DNA of 50,786 nucleotides, from contig JAPOUQ010000109.1 in assembly GCA_026708585.1 (NCBI GenBank), forward strand, positions 1 through 50,786, given 5' to 3'. This document shows, piece by piece, positions 26,689-35,232 of the stretch (its first letter is position 1; each line of letters opens with the position of its first letter). Both the position numbers and the translations under genes were made by a program. The notes beneath the pieces were generated by a model. The model had not been told where the DNA came from. It saw only the letters and a program-made list of their open reading frames with translations, and did not search any database. The DNA comes from Gammaproteobacteria bacterium (GTDB taxonomy: Bacteria > Pseudomonadota > Gammaproteobacteria > Arenicellales > Poriferihabitantaceae).

Positions 26689-27837
26689 CTAGGCATATAT
26701 GGGGTAGATAGAGTCGATGATGTCCAAAAAACGTTCTATACCATCTGACCGAAAGGGTGCAAAAAGCTTTTTACTTTGACTCATTACTTCAGAAATTGCG
26801 TTGATTAGGGTTACTTCGCTTAATTCCGATTCTTTGAGCACTTTGACATGGTTATATTCGATTAGTGCCTTTGCCCTCATCATCTGTTCTTTTTCCCCAT
26901 CGGCTTCGTAGGGAATAACAATTCCTTGAGTACCAGTCTCAACTAGATCAACTGCAGTGTTATAACCAATTTGAGAGACTGATACTTCGCATGATGCAAG
27001 CAGTTGTCGAAAATCTGCTCGGTTTCTCTCTAGAATTAAATTGTTCGGTGCAATTTGACGCCAACCAATGAAATCTGAATCACTGACACTGTTACCAATC
27101 AGGATATGCCATTTCCAATCGGCTCCTTGAAAACTAGAGGCGGCTTGAATTGCCGTCTTATAAATTGCTTGGCCGACTATGCCTCCACCAGCGGAAACCA
27201 AGACTTGTCCAGAAGTTCTATTTACAGGGCGATGTGACCTAATTGCTGTGTTTAGATAGCCGGTATAGGTTATCGGTTTCGATATCTTATCCAGTCTAGG
27301 AAATGACAATTGAAGTGGGACAAAGGAGGGTTCACCGTGGACCAAAATATGATCATAGTATTCATTTAAGGTTTTGATGACTTGATTTTGTCGATCAGGG
27401 CACTGAATCGGTTGTACGATATCACGGACCGAGCAAAGATTCATTGTGGGTAGTTTGAGTTCGGTTCTGGCTGTGTCAAACATCTCCAATATTTCGCGAG
27501 AAAAACGTCGTCGAGCGAAGGGGAATCCTTCGGTAATGATCATAGCCGGTTTAACTTCAAGCACAATCTGTCTAATTAACAATGACCGTTGCTCCCAAAG
27601 ATCATCATTGACACAATTGCCATCAAGATCAACAAGTTTACCGAGATCGTTATCCGCTTTTATTCCAGGCAATTGAAAAAGTCGAATAGATGACTCAGTT
27701 AGTACTGGATGTTCAAGTCCACCACTGATCAGAGCAACAGGATAACCCTTCCTAGCTAGGACTTCAGAAAGTACACGAACCCGCTGGACATGACCAGAAC
27801 CAAAAAGGTGCTGGAGGTGAAACAGAATCGGCTTCAA
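26689..27837 (-). CDS. MurG-like GT-B glycosyltransferase (COG4671 type), second of a pair
   Basis: The 382-residue protein has the opening PILFHLQHLFGSGHVQRV with the GSGH turn that marks MurG/COG4671-type enzymes. The donor half carries VLVSAGGGIVGQAIYKTAIQAA near residue 214, VSVSQIGYNTAVDLVETG near 305, and IVIPYEADGEKEQMMRA, the nucleotide-sugar and base contacts of GT28-like folds. No membrane anchor is seen, so it probably works at the cytoplasmic face. Its start overlaps the stop of the upstream partner (ATGA, 27834-27837). Acceptor and donor are unknown; the gene sits opposite the GT4 pair in the larger region. Confidence 0.8.
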   Translation of the reverse strand: MKPILFHLQHLFGSGHVQRVRVLSEVLARKGYPVALISGGLEHPVLTESSIRLFQLPGIKADNDLGKLVDLDGNCVNDDLWEQRSLLIRQIVLEVKPAMIITEGFPFARRRFSREILEMFDTARTELKLPTMNLCSVRDIVQPIQCPDRQNQVIKTLNEYYDHILVHGEPSFVPLQLSFPRLDKISKPITYTGYLNTAIRSHRPVNRTSGQVLVSAGGGIVGQAIYKTAIQAASSFQGADWKWHILIGNSVSDSDFIGWRQIAPNNLILERNRADFRQLLASCEVSVSQIGYNTAVDLVETGTQGIVIPYEADGEKEQMMRAKALIEYNHVKVLKESELSEVTLINAISEVMSQSKKLFAPFRSDGIERFLDIIDSIYPIYA

Positions 27838-29015
27838 TTTTCTCTGAGTAATGCTAGAACACGACTAGTTACGCCTTCAAGTCCGCCTAGCATCTCTGGT
27901 GAGTGAGAGAAAGAAGGTTTCGGTTGATGGGGTAGACGAAGCAGGGCCTCACTCATAAGTTCTGTTTTGTCCGAGTTTTCTTGATAGAGGACTGAGGTCA
28001 ACTTGTATGCCTCAGCGAAATCGGATCTGATTTTTTGTTCCAATCTTGGTGTCTCACGTGGTACCAATAAGGCACGTCGATTAAAAGAGAGAATCTCACA
28101 AAAAGTATTGTATCCACCCATTGCGACGATTCCTTCTGCATTCTTCATGAGAATCTCAATTCGGTTGGTGAATACCTCAAAACTGAGTCTAGGGATTTTT
28201 GCAATTCTACTTTTGAAGTCGCGTTGGGTTTTTGTTTTCATGAAAGGTCCAACAATCACCACGCCATGCAATAATTTACCATTCACTTCAGATTCATAAG
28301 CACGAATAACCCAATCAACCAGAATTTCTCCATCACCACCACCTCCCGGTGTAATTAAAATATAAGGGGTTTTGGAATAACGTTCGGGCAATTTTATGGA
28401 ATCAGGTACATCCCGCTTTAAATATCCAAGATAATACATTCGTCGCAGGGTTTCTTGCTGTAAATGGATTCCCTCAATCGGATTCCCAGTTGCTTTTGTA
28501 CCATAGACCCAGATTTCGTGATATAAATTCTCAACGGCAGGAACGGCTTCCTTTCTTTTCCATTCGGATTGGAGTGCATCACTATCATCCATAACGTCCC
28601 TTAATCCCAAAACATTCAGGCAACCTTTCATACGAAGCCAGCGCAGGGTATATTCTATTTCACCCCGCAAACCCAATGGTTCTTTGTCAACAATAAAAAT
28701 GTCGGGAGCGAAAGCCTCTGCTGCATGCTGAATCATGGAAGCACGCATAGCTAATGTTTCATTCAAATCGACGTGAAGTCCAAGTGCTGTATAATCTCCA
28801 TTTCGTAGTTTAACGACGCCAGGTACAGTGATAAAACTCACCCTTGATCTGAAATCGAACTGGCTAATCATTGGAGAGCCGGAAATAATCAAAACGGACA
28901 TTCCCTTGAACGTATCAACCAGAGCGTTGGCAATTGCACGGCAACGCCTAAGATGCCCTAGGCCAAAGCTATCATGACTGTAAATAAGCACTTTCGCGTT
29001 GTTTAATCTATCCAT
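27834..29015 (-). CDS. MurG-like GT-B glycosyltransferase (COG4671 type), first of a pair
   Basis: The 393-residue paralogue of the downstream enzyme opens with KVLIYSHDSFGLGHLRRCRAIA, the GLGH glycine-histidine turn. The donor half has YILITPGGGGDGEILVDWVI near residue 230 and VAMGGYNTFCEIL near 305, followed by LVPRETPRLEQKIRS. The start ATG at 29015 is divergent from the cyclase gene 109 bases away. The pair is likely to add two sugars in sequence, or to act as a heteromer; both are inferences from tandem arrangement. Confidence 0.8.
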   Translation of the reverse strand: MDRLNNAKVLIYSHDSFGLGHLRRCRAIANALVDTFKGMSVLIISGSPMISQFDFRSRVSFITVPGVVKLRNGDYTALGLHVDLNETLAMRASMIQHAAEAFAPDIFIVDKEPLGLRGEIEYTLRWLRMKGCLNVLGLRDVMDDSDALQSEWKRKEAVPAVENLYHEIWVYGTKATGNPIEGIHLQQETLRRMYYLGYLKRDVPDSIKLPERYSKTPYILITPGGGGDGEILVDWVIRAYESEVNGKLLHGVVIVGPFMKTKTQRDFKSRIAKIPRLSFEVFTNRIEILMKNAEGIVAMGGYNTFCEILSFNRRALLVPRETPRLEQKIRSDFAEAYKLTSVLYQENSDKTELMSEALLRLPHQPKPSFSHSPEMLGGLEGVTSRVLALLREN

Positions 29016-29124
29016 ATCTCGATTCTGTTTGGTAGTGCTATACGCTCTGACTTTTCATATTCCTCTATGCTATGAAGTCCGTATTTTGGAAAATACAGTA
29101 TTCTTGATTTAGGTTCTGTCAATC

Positions 29125-30480
29125 ATGCTGGATATACTCAATTCCCCAATCAAGTTTTATCGGTGGATTACCGAACAACTCGTCATTACAGATATTCCAG
29201 ATCGAATTCGTAAGAGTATACAGACACAACAGATTGAGAGTGAGAGAATAATTAGCTGGACTCAGCTATTTATTATTTCGGTTTTTGTGATTTTGTACGT
29301 GTTATCACCCAAAACTGCTCCAGAATCAGGGATTAGCCCTGTTCCTTGGTTTCTGGGATTTTATTTTGGTTTTACTTTGTTGCGTCTTTATCTTACCTAT
29401 CGAGCACGAGTTACCCCAGCCTTCCTGATTTTTTCAATCATTGTCGATATGGTCCTGTTGTTCGGGCTGATTTGGACCTTTCATATTCAATATGAGCAAC
29501 CTGCAAGTTTTTATCTAAAGGCACCAACCCTAATCTATCTGTTTATTTTTATTTCACTGAGAGCATTACGATTTGAGGCTCTGTATGTGGTAATTTCCGG
29601 GATTGTAGCTGCTGTTGGCTGGATACTCATGTTGCTATATTCGGTGCATGAATCCGGTGTAGAAGGAATAACTCGAGATTATGTCGAGTATTTGACCAGC
29701 AATTCGATCTTAATCGGGGCTGAATTAGACAAGGTGATCTCGATTCTTCTGGTGACTGGGATTTTGGCGGTTGGGATTTCAAGAAGCCAGAATTTGTTAA
29801 AAGTATCGCTGAAGAATGCCGCTGCAGCTCAAGATCTATCGAAATTTGTTCCAGATGTTATTGCTGAACAGATCAAGGAGGATTCTCAACAACCCGATTT
29901 ACATCGAACGGAAAGTGGAGAGTGTACCATCCTGTTTATCGATCTTGAATCATTTACCACAATCAGTGAGTCAATGACTCCATCGCGCTTGCTCGAAACA
30001 TTGAATGAATATTTTGCAGTTGCAGCTGAGCCAATACACCGTCATGGTGGAGTAATCAATCAATTCCAGGGAGATGCAATATTGGCGAGTTTTAATATCC
30101 CACAGAAAAATCCTGATCATGCCAGAGAGGCCATTCGCTCAGGACTGGAAATCCTAGCCCGTCTAAAGCAAGTCCAGTTTCACGGTTCTAATTTGAAGGC
30201 CCGGATTGGAATAAATACCGGAAATGTCACCGGCGGCTTAGTCGGGATAACGGAGCGAGTTCACTATACAGTTCATGGGGATGATGTAAATATTGCCGCC
30301 AGACTGGAGCAACTCAATAAACAGATGGGAACCCGAATTCTAGTTTCAGAAGAAACAATGCAGCATGCAATGGACAGTTTCGAATTTATTCGGATTGATG
30401 AGATTAATTTACGAGGGCGGAGTGCTCCAACTATAATCTACACAATTAAGGATCCTGAAACCGGAGAAGCAGTTTCATGA
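29125..30480 (+). CDS. Membrane-anchored class III adenylate/guanylate cyclase
   Basis: Makes a cyclic nucleotide from ATP or GTP. The 451 residues comprise an N-terminal membrane domain with about six hydrophobic segments (about 45-225) and a class III catalytic domain (about 262-445). Metal-binding aspartates are in FIDLESFT and FQGDAIL; the transition-state Asn and Arg are in GDDVNIAARLE. The position that is normally the purine-selecting Lys in K-x-x-GD reads Gln (NQFQGD), so base specificity is uncertain. The start is ATG 29125. The only stand-alone cNMP-binding protein in the window (14449-14907) could be its receptor. A nine-base inverted repeat overlaps its stop codon. Confidence 0.88.
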   Translation: MLDILNSPIKFYRWITEQLVITDIPDRIRKSIQTQQIESERIISWTQLFIISVFVILYVLSPKTAPESGISPVPWFLGFYFGFTLLRLYLTYRARVTPAFLIFSIIVDMVLLFGLIWTFHIQYEQPASFYLKAPTLIYLFIFISLRALRFEALYVVISGIVAAVGWILMLLYSVHESGVEGITRDYVEYLTSNSILIGAELDKVISILLVTGILAVGISRSQNLLKVSLKNAAAAQDLSKFVPDVIAEQIKEDSQQPDLHRTESGECTILFIDLESFTTISESMTPSRLLETLNEYFAVAAEPIHRHGGVINQFQGDAILASFNIPQKNPDHAREAIRSGLEILARLKQVQFHGSNLKARIGINTGNVTGGLVGITERVHYTVHGDDVNIAARLEQLNKQMGTRILVSEETMQHAMDSFEFIRIDEINLRGRSAPTIIYTIKDPETGEAVS

Positions 30481-30495
30481 ATTCACCATGAAACT
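30471..30495. repeat. perfect nine-base inverted repeat over the cyclase stop codon
   Basis: AGTTTCATG at 30471-30479 is repeated in inverse at 30487-30495 with a seven-base loop that contains the end of the TGA stop. The RNA would form a nine-pair hairpin. No T-tract follows, so it is not a standard terminator; it could stabilise the message end or modulate read-through into the downstream permease gene 46 bases on. Confidence 0.45.
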
Positions 30496-30541
30496 TGTAA
30501 AACCTTGTGGACTAGTAGGACAGATATGAAAATTTGAGCTG

Positions 30542-32674
30542 ATGTCTACCCAGTCCATAATTTTTGATATAGCGTATTTCCAGTCCAGCAGGACAAGAAA
30601 AATCATTTCGACTTCTCTGGTCATCATTGTTTTCATCCTATCGTTGTTTTTGGTGGTTCAGGCCAAAGATGAATCGGCTTTTCCCGAGACGGTTTCCAGT
30701 TTTTTTACTTTCGAAGAGTGGGTGAATCAGGCTGAAGACTGGATGAAGGATAATTTTCGATGGCTTACCCGGATGATTGCTGGTCAGATAGAAGTGGTAA
30801 TGTATCTGGTTGAAGACTTTCTGATTGATTCACCATGGTTTTTAATCTTGATGTTGATGGTGTTGCCCGCTCTGTATTTTGGCGGTTTGCCGTTGGCTCT
30901 TCTGGCCCTGTTAAGTGGTATTTTTTGGGGTGGTGTTGGCATGTGGGAGCAGTCGATGCAAACTTTGGCATTAATGGGTCTAGCAGTAATTCTCTCGGTT
31001 TTTTTTGGAGTGTTTCTCGGCGTCCTGTCATCACAAAGCGACCGGTTTGAAGCATGGTTGAAGCCGGTGCTTGATACCATGCAGACCATGCCAGCTTTTG
31101 TCTATCTTCTTCCAGCCGTGTTTTTCTTTGGGATTGGCGGGCCCCCGGCAATTCTGGCTACCATGATTTATGCCTTACCGCCGGTAATTAGGCTAACCAA
31201 TCTTGGCATTCGTCAGATACCTGATCAGACTATGGAAGCTTCCAGAGCATTTGGCGCAACCCGAATGCAGACCCTGTTAAAGGTGCAAATACCGATTTCA
31301 TTGCCCAGTATCATGCTGGGGATCAACCAAACTATCATGATGGCGCTAGGCTTGGTGATCCTTGCTACTTTCATTGGTGCAGGAGGGCTCGGTACTGAAG
31401 TATGGAACTCGATGTATAAATTAAATGTAGGTTGGTCTCTTGAGGCTGGAATGTGCATTGTATTTATGGCGATTCTGTTGGATCGATTGAGTACGGCCAT
31501 AGGAAAACCCAAAAGACTGTCCCTGCCAACTAACACAATCCCTTTTCGTCTGTTTCCCCAAACTTGGGATAAATATAATTGGGCATATCAGGTAGAGCGT
31601 CCAATTGGCTTGGTCTGGAATGTGATCTCAGAATTCTGTGGATGGGTTGTTGCATTGATAGCTAGGATAATTGTCAAAGTGTTAACTCCATTTGTTAATC
31701 AACAAATCTGCGAGCAGGTTCGTGACTTTCTATTGTGCAGACGTTTTCTTGCCGGCAGTGTCTTGTTCCTCACTGGCATTGTACTGTTTGACATATTCGG
31801 CCCGGGAATTGGTGAGTTTCCTGAGTCAATCGACTTTTCATTTCGTGAGCCGATTGACGATGTGGTGGCATGGTTAACCGTTAACCCTTCCTTCATTGCA
31901 TTCACCAAGGGATTGAGGGCAGTCATCTACCTTGGTTTACTGGATCCATTGAATACCTATCTAGTTTACCTTCCTTGGTATTTCGTGATGATCGTGCTGG
32001 TGTTTGCAAGCTGGAAATTGATCAGTATGAAATTTGCTGTAACCTGTCTGCTCTTGATGCTTTTTATCGGGGCTTGTGGTTTGTGGACAGAAGCAATGTT
32101 GACACTCTCGTCAGTATTTGTCTCGGTTCTCATTTGCATGGTTATCGGGATACCGATTGGGGTTTTGTCTGCTCACAATCCTCGAATTGATATGCTCATA
32201 AAGCCGATACTCGATGCAATGCAGACCATGCCATCTTTTGTTTATTTGATACCGGTACTTATGTTCTTTGGCGGCAACATCGTCTCGGCAGTTATTGCTA
32301 CGGTTGTCTATGCTATGCCTCCGGTAATCCGACTGACAACGTTGGGTCTGACCCAGATTTCCTCAACATATACGGAAGTAGCGACATCCTTTGGATCGAC
32401 TCCTATGCAAAAACTGTTCAAGATAAAACTGCCAATTGCTATGCCAAGCATTATGCTGGGCCTGAATCAGGCAGTGATGATGGGCCTAGCGATGCAGGTG
32501 GTAACGCCGTTGATTGGCGGTGTTGGCTTGGGTAGGGATGTTTTTGCTGCCCTGAATCAGGCTAATACGGGATATGGATTAGCGGCCGGAACGGGAATCG
32601 TTTTGCTGGCGATTGTCCTAGACCGATTGAGCCAAGCCTGGACTCGTAAACAGAAGAAATTATTGGGATTGTGA
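30542..32674 (+). CDS. Glycine betaine/carnitine ABC importer, tandem double permease (ProW-ProW)
   Basis: Forms the whole channel of a quaternary-amine importer in one 710-residue chain. The two permease domains are paralogous. Domain 1 (about 110-320) carries LDTMQTMPAFVYLLP and the coupling loop EASRAFGATRMQTLLKVQIP; domain 2 (about 490-705) carries LDAMQTMPSFVYLIP and EVATSFGSTPMQKLFKIKLP. Each is preceded by extra membrane segments, and a linker of about 170 residues joins them. Ordinary ProW/OpuAB subunits are single-domain and dimerise; fusion fixes a pseudo-dimer. The ATG at 30542 follows a GAGCTG-like site. The binding protein follows in the same direction, and the ATPase gene lies beyond on the other strand. 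Confidence 0.9.
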   Translation: MSTQSIIFDIAYFQSSRTRKIISTSLVIIVFILSLFLVVQAKDESAFPETVSSFFTFEEWVNQAEDWMKDNFRWLTRMIAGQIEVVMYLVEDFLIDSPWFLILMLMVLPALYFGGLPLALLALLSGIFWGGVGMWEQSMQTLALMGLAVILSVFFGVFLGVLSSQSDRFEAWLKPVLDTMQTMPAFVYLLPAVFFFGIGGPPAILATMIYALPPVIRLTNLGIRQIPDQTMEASRAFGATRMQTLLKVQIPISLPSIMLGINQTIMMALGLVILATFIGAGGLGTEVWNSMYKLNVGWSLEAGMCIVFMAILLDRLSTAIGKPKRLSLPTNTIPFRLFPQTWDKYNWAYQVERPIGLVWNVISEFCGWVVALIARIIVKVLTPFVNQQICEQVRDFLLCRRFLAGSVLFLTGIVLFDIFGPGIGEFPESIDFSFREPIDDVVAWLTVNPSFIAFTKGLRAVIYLGLLDPLNTYLVYLPWYFVMIVLVFASWKLISMKFAVTCLLLMLFIGACGLWTEAMLTLSSVFVSVLICMVIGIPIGVLSAHNPRIDMLIKPILDAMQTMPSFVYLIPVLMFFGGNIVSAVIATVVYAMPPVIRLTTLGLTQISSTYTEVATSFGSTPMQKLFKIKLPIAMPSIMLGLNQAVMMGLAMQVVTPLIGGVGLGRDVFAALNQANTGYGLAAGTGIVLLAIVLDRLSQAWTRKQKKLLGL

Positions 32675-33160
32675 AAATGCTGAATATTGAGTATCTTTTG
32701 GTAATCCATGTCGCATTTGATTGAGCTTATTTGATTGTTGACTTATGTTTCAGAGTGATTCAGTATCGCACTCACGATCATTGTCTTTTTCGTTCTTACA
32801 TTCAATCTCACACATAATCAATCACTACAATCTTGTCGCGAGAAAGCGTTCAAGGCTCTTATTTTCTACTTCTCTAGCTGCCCGAAATACACCCTAATCT
32901 GGACCGTCAAGACCGCATTGTGACTGTTTTTTGTTCAACCGGTTGGACTTTTTCTCAAAACTTTCATTTTGTCTTTCTGTTTGGTAATCTTCAGCCGGAA
33001 TCGGTTATCTTTCAGGGCAAAAGTTACCATGGTAGAATCATTTCCACAATCTGAATAATTCGATACCTTTAAATTATGTCAATTAATTAGTAGTCTGGGA
33101 TGGTCTTGACAACTCATAATCTATATAATGCGGGGAGTTTATGTTTAAGAGGTTTATTTG
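32675..33160. promoter_or_regulatory. upstream region of the betaine-binding protein gene
   Basis: About 485 bases without a supported gene separate permease and binding protein, unusually long for partners of one importer, and suggest that the binding protein has its own promoter. A perfect TTGACA (33106-33111) and a perfect TATAAT (33124-33129) occur, but only 12 bases apart, too short for ordinary sigma-70 use. A small hairpin with a CCGG loop followed by TTTTT at about 32933-32952 could terminate the permease message. Confidence 0.4.
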
Positions 33161-34081
33161 ATGAAATTTCCAAAATCTATGATCGCTGGAATATCGGTAT
33201 TTTCAGTTATTTTTCTGGCTACTACTGTCCAAGCCGATGGTCGATTGAAGGCTCCGATTGCAGACTGGACAGGTGGGCACGTTCTGTGCACCATGGCTGA
33301 ATTAATTATTGAAAGAGAACTTGACTATAAAGTCGAGCGGGTGACCATGCCATCGGGTGCTCCAGTAGCTGAGGCACTTGCCGCAGGCGATCTTGATTTC
33401 GCTTGTGAGAATTGGCCATCATATAATGCCTGGAACGCTGACATGATTGAAGGTTATGGTGGTGATGGATCGGTAATCGATCTCGGTAACACTGGTATTG
33501 TTGGAATCTCTTCTTATTATGTTCCCAAATACTTTATCGATGAAGTTGCGCCAGATCTGGATTCTCTTGATCAACTGAACAAGTACAAAGAGCATTTTGC
33601 AACCCTAGAAACAGGCGGTAAAGGTCGTTTGATTGCTTGTCCTACGCCTGCCTGGGAGTGTCAGGATCAGGAAAGGTTGGATAGTCACGGTGTAGACTTT
33701 GTAGCTGTAGAACTGGGTACAGAGACTGCAGCGTGGGCAGAAGCCAAGGCTGCCTATGCACGGAAAGAGCCATTTCTGTTATATGCATGGGAACCACACT
33801 GGATACATGCAGCCCTTGAGTTGGTTGCTCTTAAGTTACCACCATATGATGAAAATAAATGGCCGGCTACTGGATGGGCTGAGGATGTAACATTCAATTA
33901 CGGTAGCGTTACTTTTGTTAATGAACATCCCGAAGCTGCCGCTGTGCTCAGTAATATGAGTATCAGCAATCTGGAACAGGGTAGGCTGGTTCTTGCTATT
34001 GATGAAGAAGGTCGTGATATCTACGAAGTAGTCAATGAGTGGCTGGATAATCACGAGAGTACCTGGAAGTCTTGGCTGTAA
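33161..34081 (+). CDS. Glycine betaine/carnitine ABC importer, periplasmic binding protein (OpuAC family)
   Basis: Periplasmic receptor of about 306 residues. ATG 33161 with AAGAGG eight bases upstream is preferred to the TTG three bases earlier. The signal peptide spans roughly residues 1-23 and ends VQADG. The mature part has the OpuAC pattern: IADWTGGHVLC, DFACENWPSYNAWN and LLYAWEPHWIHAA, whose tryptophans build the aromatic cage that binds trimethylammonium groups. The carnitine-degradation genes 4.4 kb downstream make carnitine or betaine the likely ligand. Strong expression is expected from the separate leader and strong terminator. Confidence 0.9.
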   Translation: MKFPKSMIAGISVFSVIFLATTVQADGRLKAPIADWTGGHVLCTMAELIIERELDYKVERVTMPSGAPVAEALAAGDLDFACENWPSYNAWNADMIEGYGGDGSVIDLGNTGIVGISSYYVPKYFIDEVAPDLDSLDQLNKYKEHFATLETGGKGRLIACPTPAWECQDQERLDSHGVDFVAVELGTETAAWAEAKAAYARKEPFLLYAWEPHWIHAALELVALKLPPYDENKWPATGWAEDVTFNYGSVTFVNEHPEAAAVLSNMSISNLEQGRLVLAIDEEGRDIYEVVNEWLDNHESTWKSWL

Positions 34082-34095
34082 GGAAATTCAACAAA

Positions 34096-34133
34096 TAACA
34101 AATAAATCCTGCTACGGCGGGATTTATTTGTTA
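34096..34133. terminator. strong bidirectional terminator with UACG tetraloop
   Basis: A perfect 14-base inverted repeat (34096-34109 with 34120-34133) continues through TGC/GCG pairs (one T-G wobble) to a TACG tetraloop closed by C-G, an extra-stable RNA loop. The outer stem is A-rich on the left and T-rich on the right, so it provides U-tracts in both directions. It lies between the convergent binding-protein and ATPase genes and should end both transcripts. Confidence 0.88.
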
Positions 34134-34188
34134 TATTTGTTTATCGCAAACATAGTTTCATATTAGCCAGATCGATCGACTTTGATTT

Positions 34189-35232
34189 TTACGCCCGTGT
34201 GCTCATGGCCTTAAGCATAATCGACTTGTTGATTTCTCCACATAATTCACCGTTTTCGTCAACTACACAACAGGAATTATCGCAACTTGTCAAGATATCG
34301 ATCAGTGAATCCAGCTTGTCGTTTTTGTTAACAATTGGCCCTCCATCAGATAGTGATACATTACGGGCAGGCAACATTACCTTGCCTACGCTTAATACTC
34401 GATAGCGGGGTACATCTTCCGTAAATTCCCGAACATATGCATCGGCAGGGGTTGAAACAATATCTTCAGCTGTGCCAATCTGCGATGTTACTCCATCTTT
34501 CATGATTGCAATGTGATCACCCATCTTGATTGCTTCCAAGAAATCATGCGTGATAAATACCATGGTTTTTTTGAGTTTGTCTTGAAGGCTCAATAATTCG
34601 TCCTGCATTTCGCGGCGAATCAGGGGATCCAGGGCACTGAATGGCTCGTCGAAAATAAGGATTTCCGGATCAACTGCCATAGCTCTAGCCAGTCCGACCC
34701 TTTGTTGCATGCCACCAGAAAGTTCACGAGGATAATTATCCTGCCACCCTCCCAGACCGACCATCTCAAGCACCTCACTAGCTTTTTCGAATCTTTGCTG
34801 CTTCTTGATTCCTTTGATCTCAAGGCCAAAAGCGATGTTTTCGATAATTGTGCGATGTGGGAATAATCCAAAATGCTGAAACACCATGCTCATCTTGTTG
34901 CGGCGAAGTTCAGTCAATTCATGATTGTTCATCTTGATTATATCAATGTCATCAATCAACACCTCGCCAGCTGTCGGTTCAATAAGACGGGACAGGCATC
35001 GAACTAGGGTTGATTTGCCACTTCCAGACAGTCCCATTACTACAAATGTTTCTCCATGTTCAACGACAAAGGACATATCCCGAATGCCAATAACATGACC
35101 AGTTTGCTCCTGAACCTCAGCTCGTGTCAGCGAATGATCAAGTTCCTCTAGTGTTTTTTCTGGATTGTTGCCAAAGATTTTCCAAATGTGGTTGCAGACG
35201 ATTTTTGGGTTGTGCGGGGTGTTCGAGTTCAT
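34189..35232 (-). CDS. proV: Glycine betaine/carnitine ABC importer ATP-binding protein (ProV-like)
   Basis: The 347-residue ATPase powers the tandem permease. It begins with the ProV-specific N-terminal helix region (HIWKIFGNNPEKTLEELDHS) before the ABC core. Walker A GLSGSGKST is near residue 68, signature LSGGMQQRVGLARAM near 164, Walker B ILIFDEPFSALDPLIRREMQ near 188, and the switch-loop FITHDFLEA near 220. A short C-terminal CBS-like region (about 285-345) follows, the part that senses ionic strength in OpuA systems. It is encoded opposite to its permease and receptor, convergent across the terminator, an uncommon arrangement. The upstream region contains a GATAATGATAAT repeat. Confidence 0.9.
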   Translation of the reverse strand: MNSNTPHNPKIVCNHIWKIFGNNPEKTLEELDHSLTRAEVQEQTGHVIGIRDMSFVVEHGETFVVMGLSGSGKSTLVRCLSRLIEPTAGEVLIDDIDIIKMNNHELTELRRNKMSMVFQHFGLFPHRTIIENIAFGLEIKGIKKQQRFEKASEVLEMVGLGGWQDNYPRELSGGMQQRVGLARAMAVDPEILIFDEPFSALDPLIRREMQDELLSLQDKLKKTMVFITHDFLEAIKMGDHIAIMKDGVTSQIGTAEDIVSTPADAYVREFTEDVPRYRVLSVGKVMLPARNVSLSDGGPIVNKNDKLDSLIDILTSCDNSCCVVDENGELCGEINKSIMLKAMSTRA

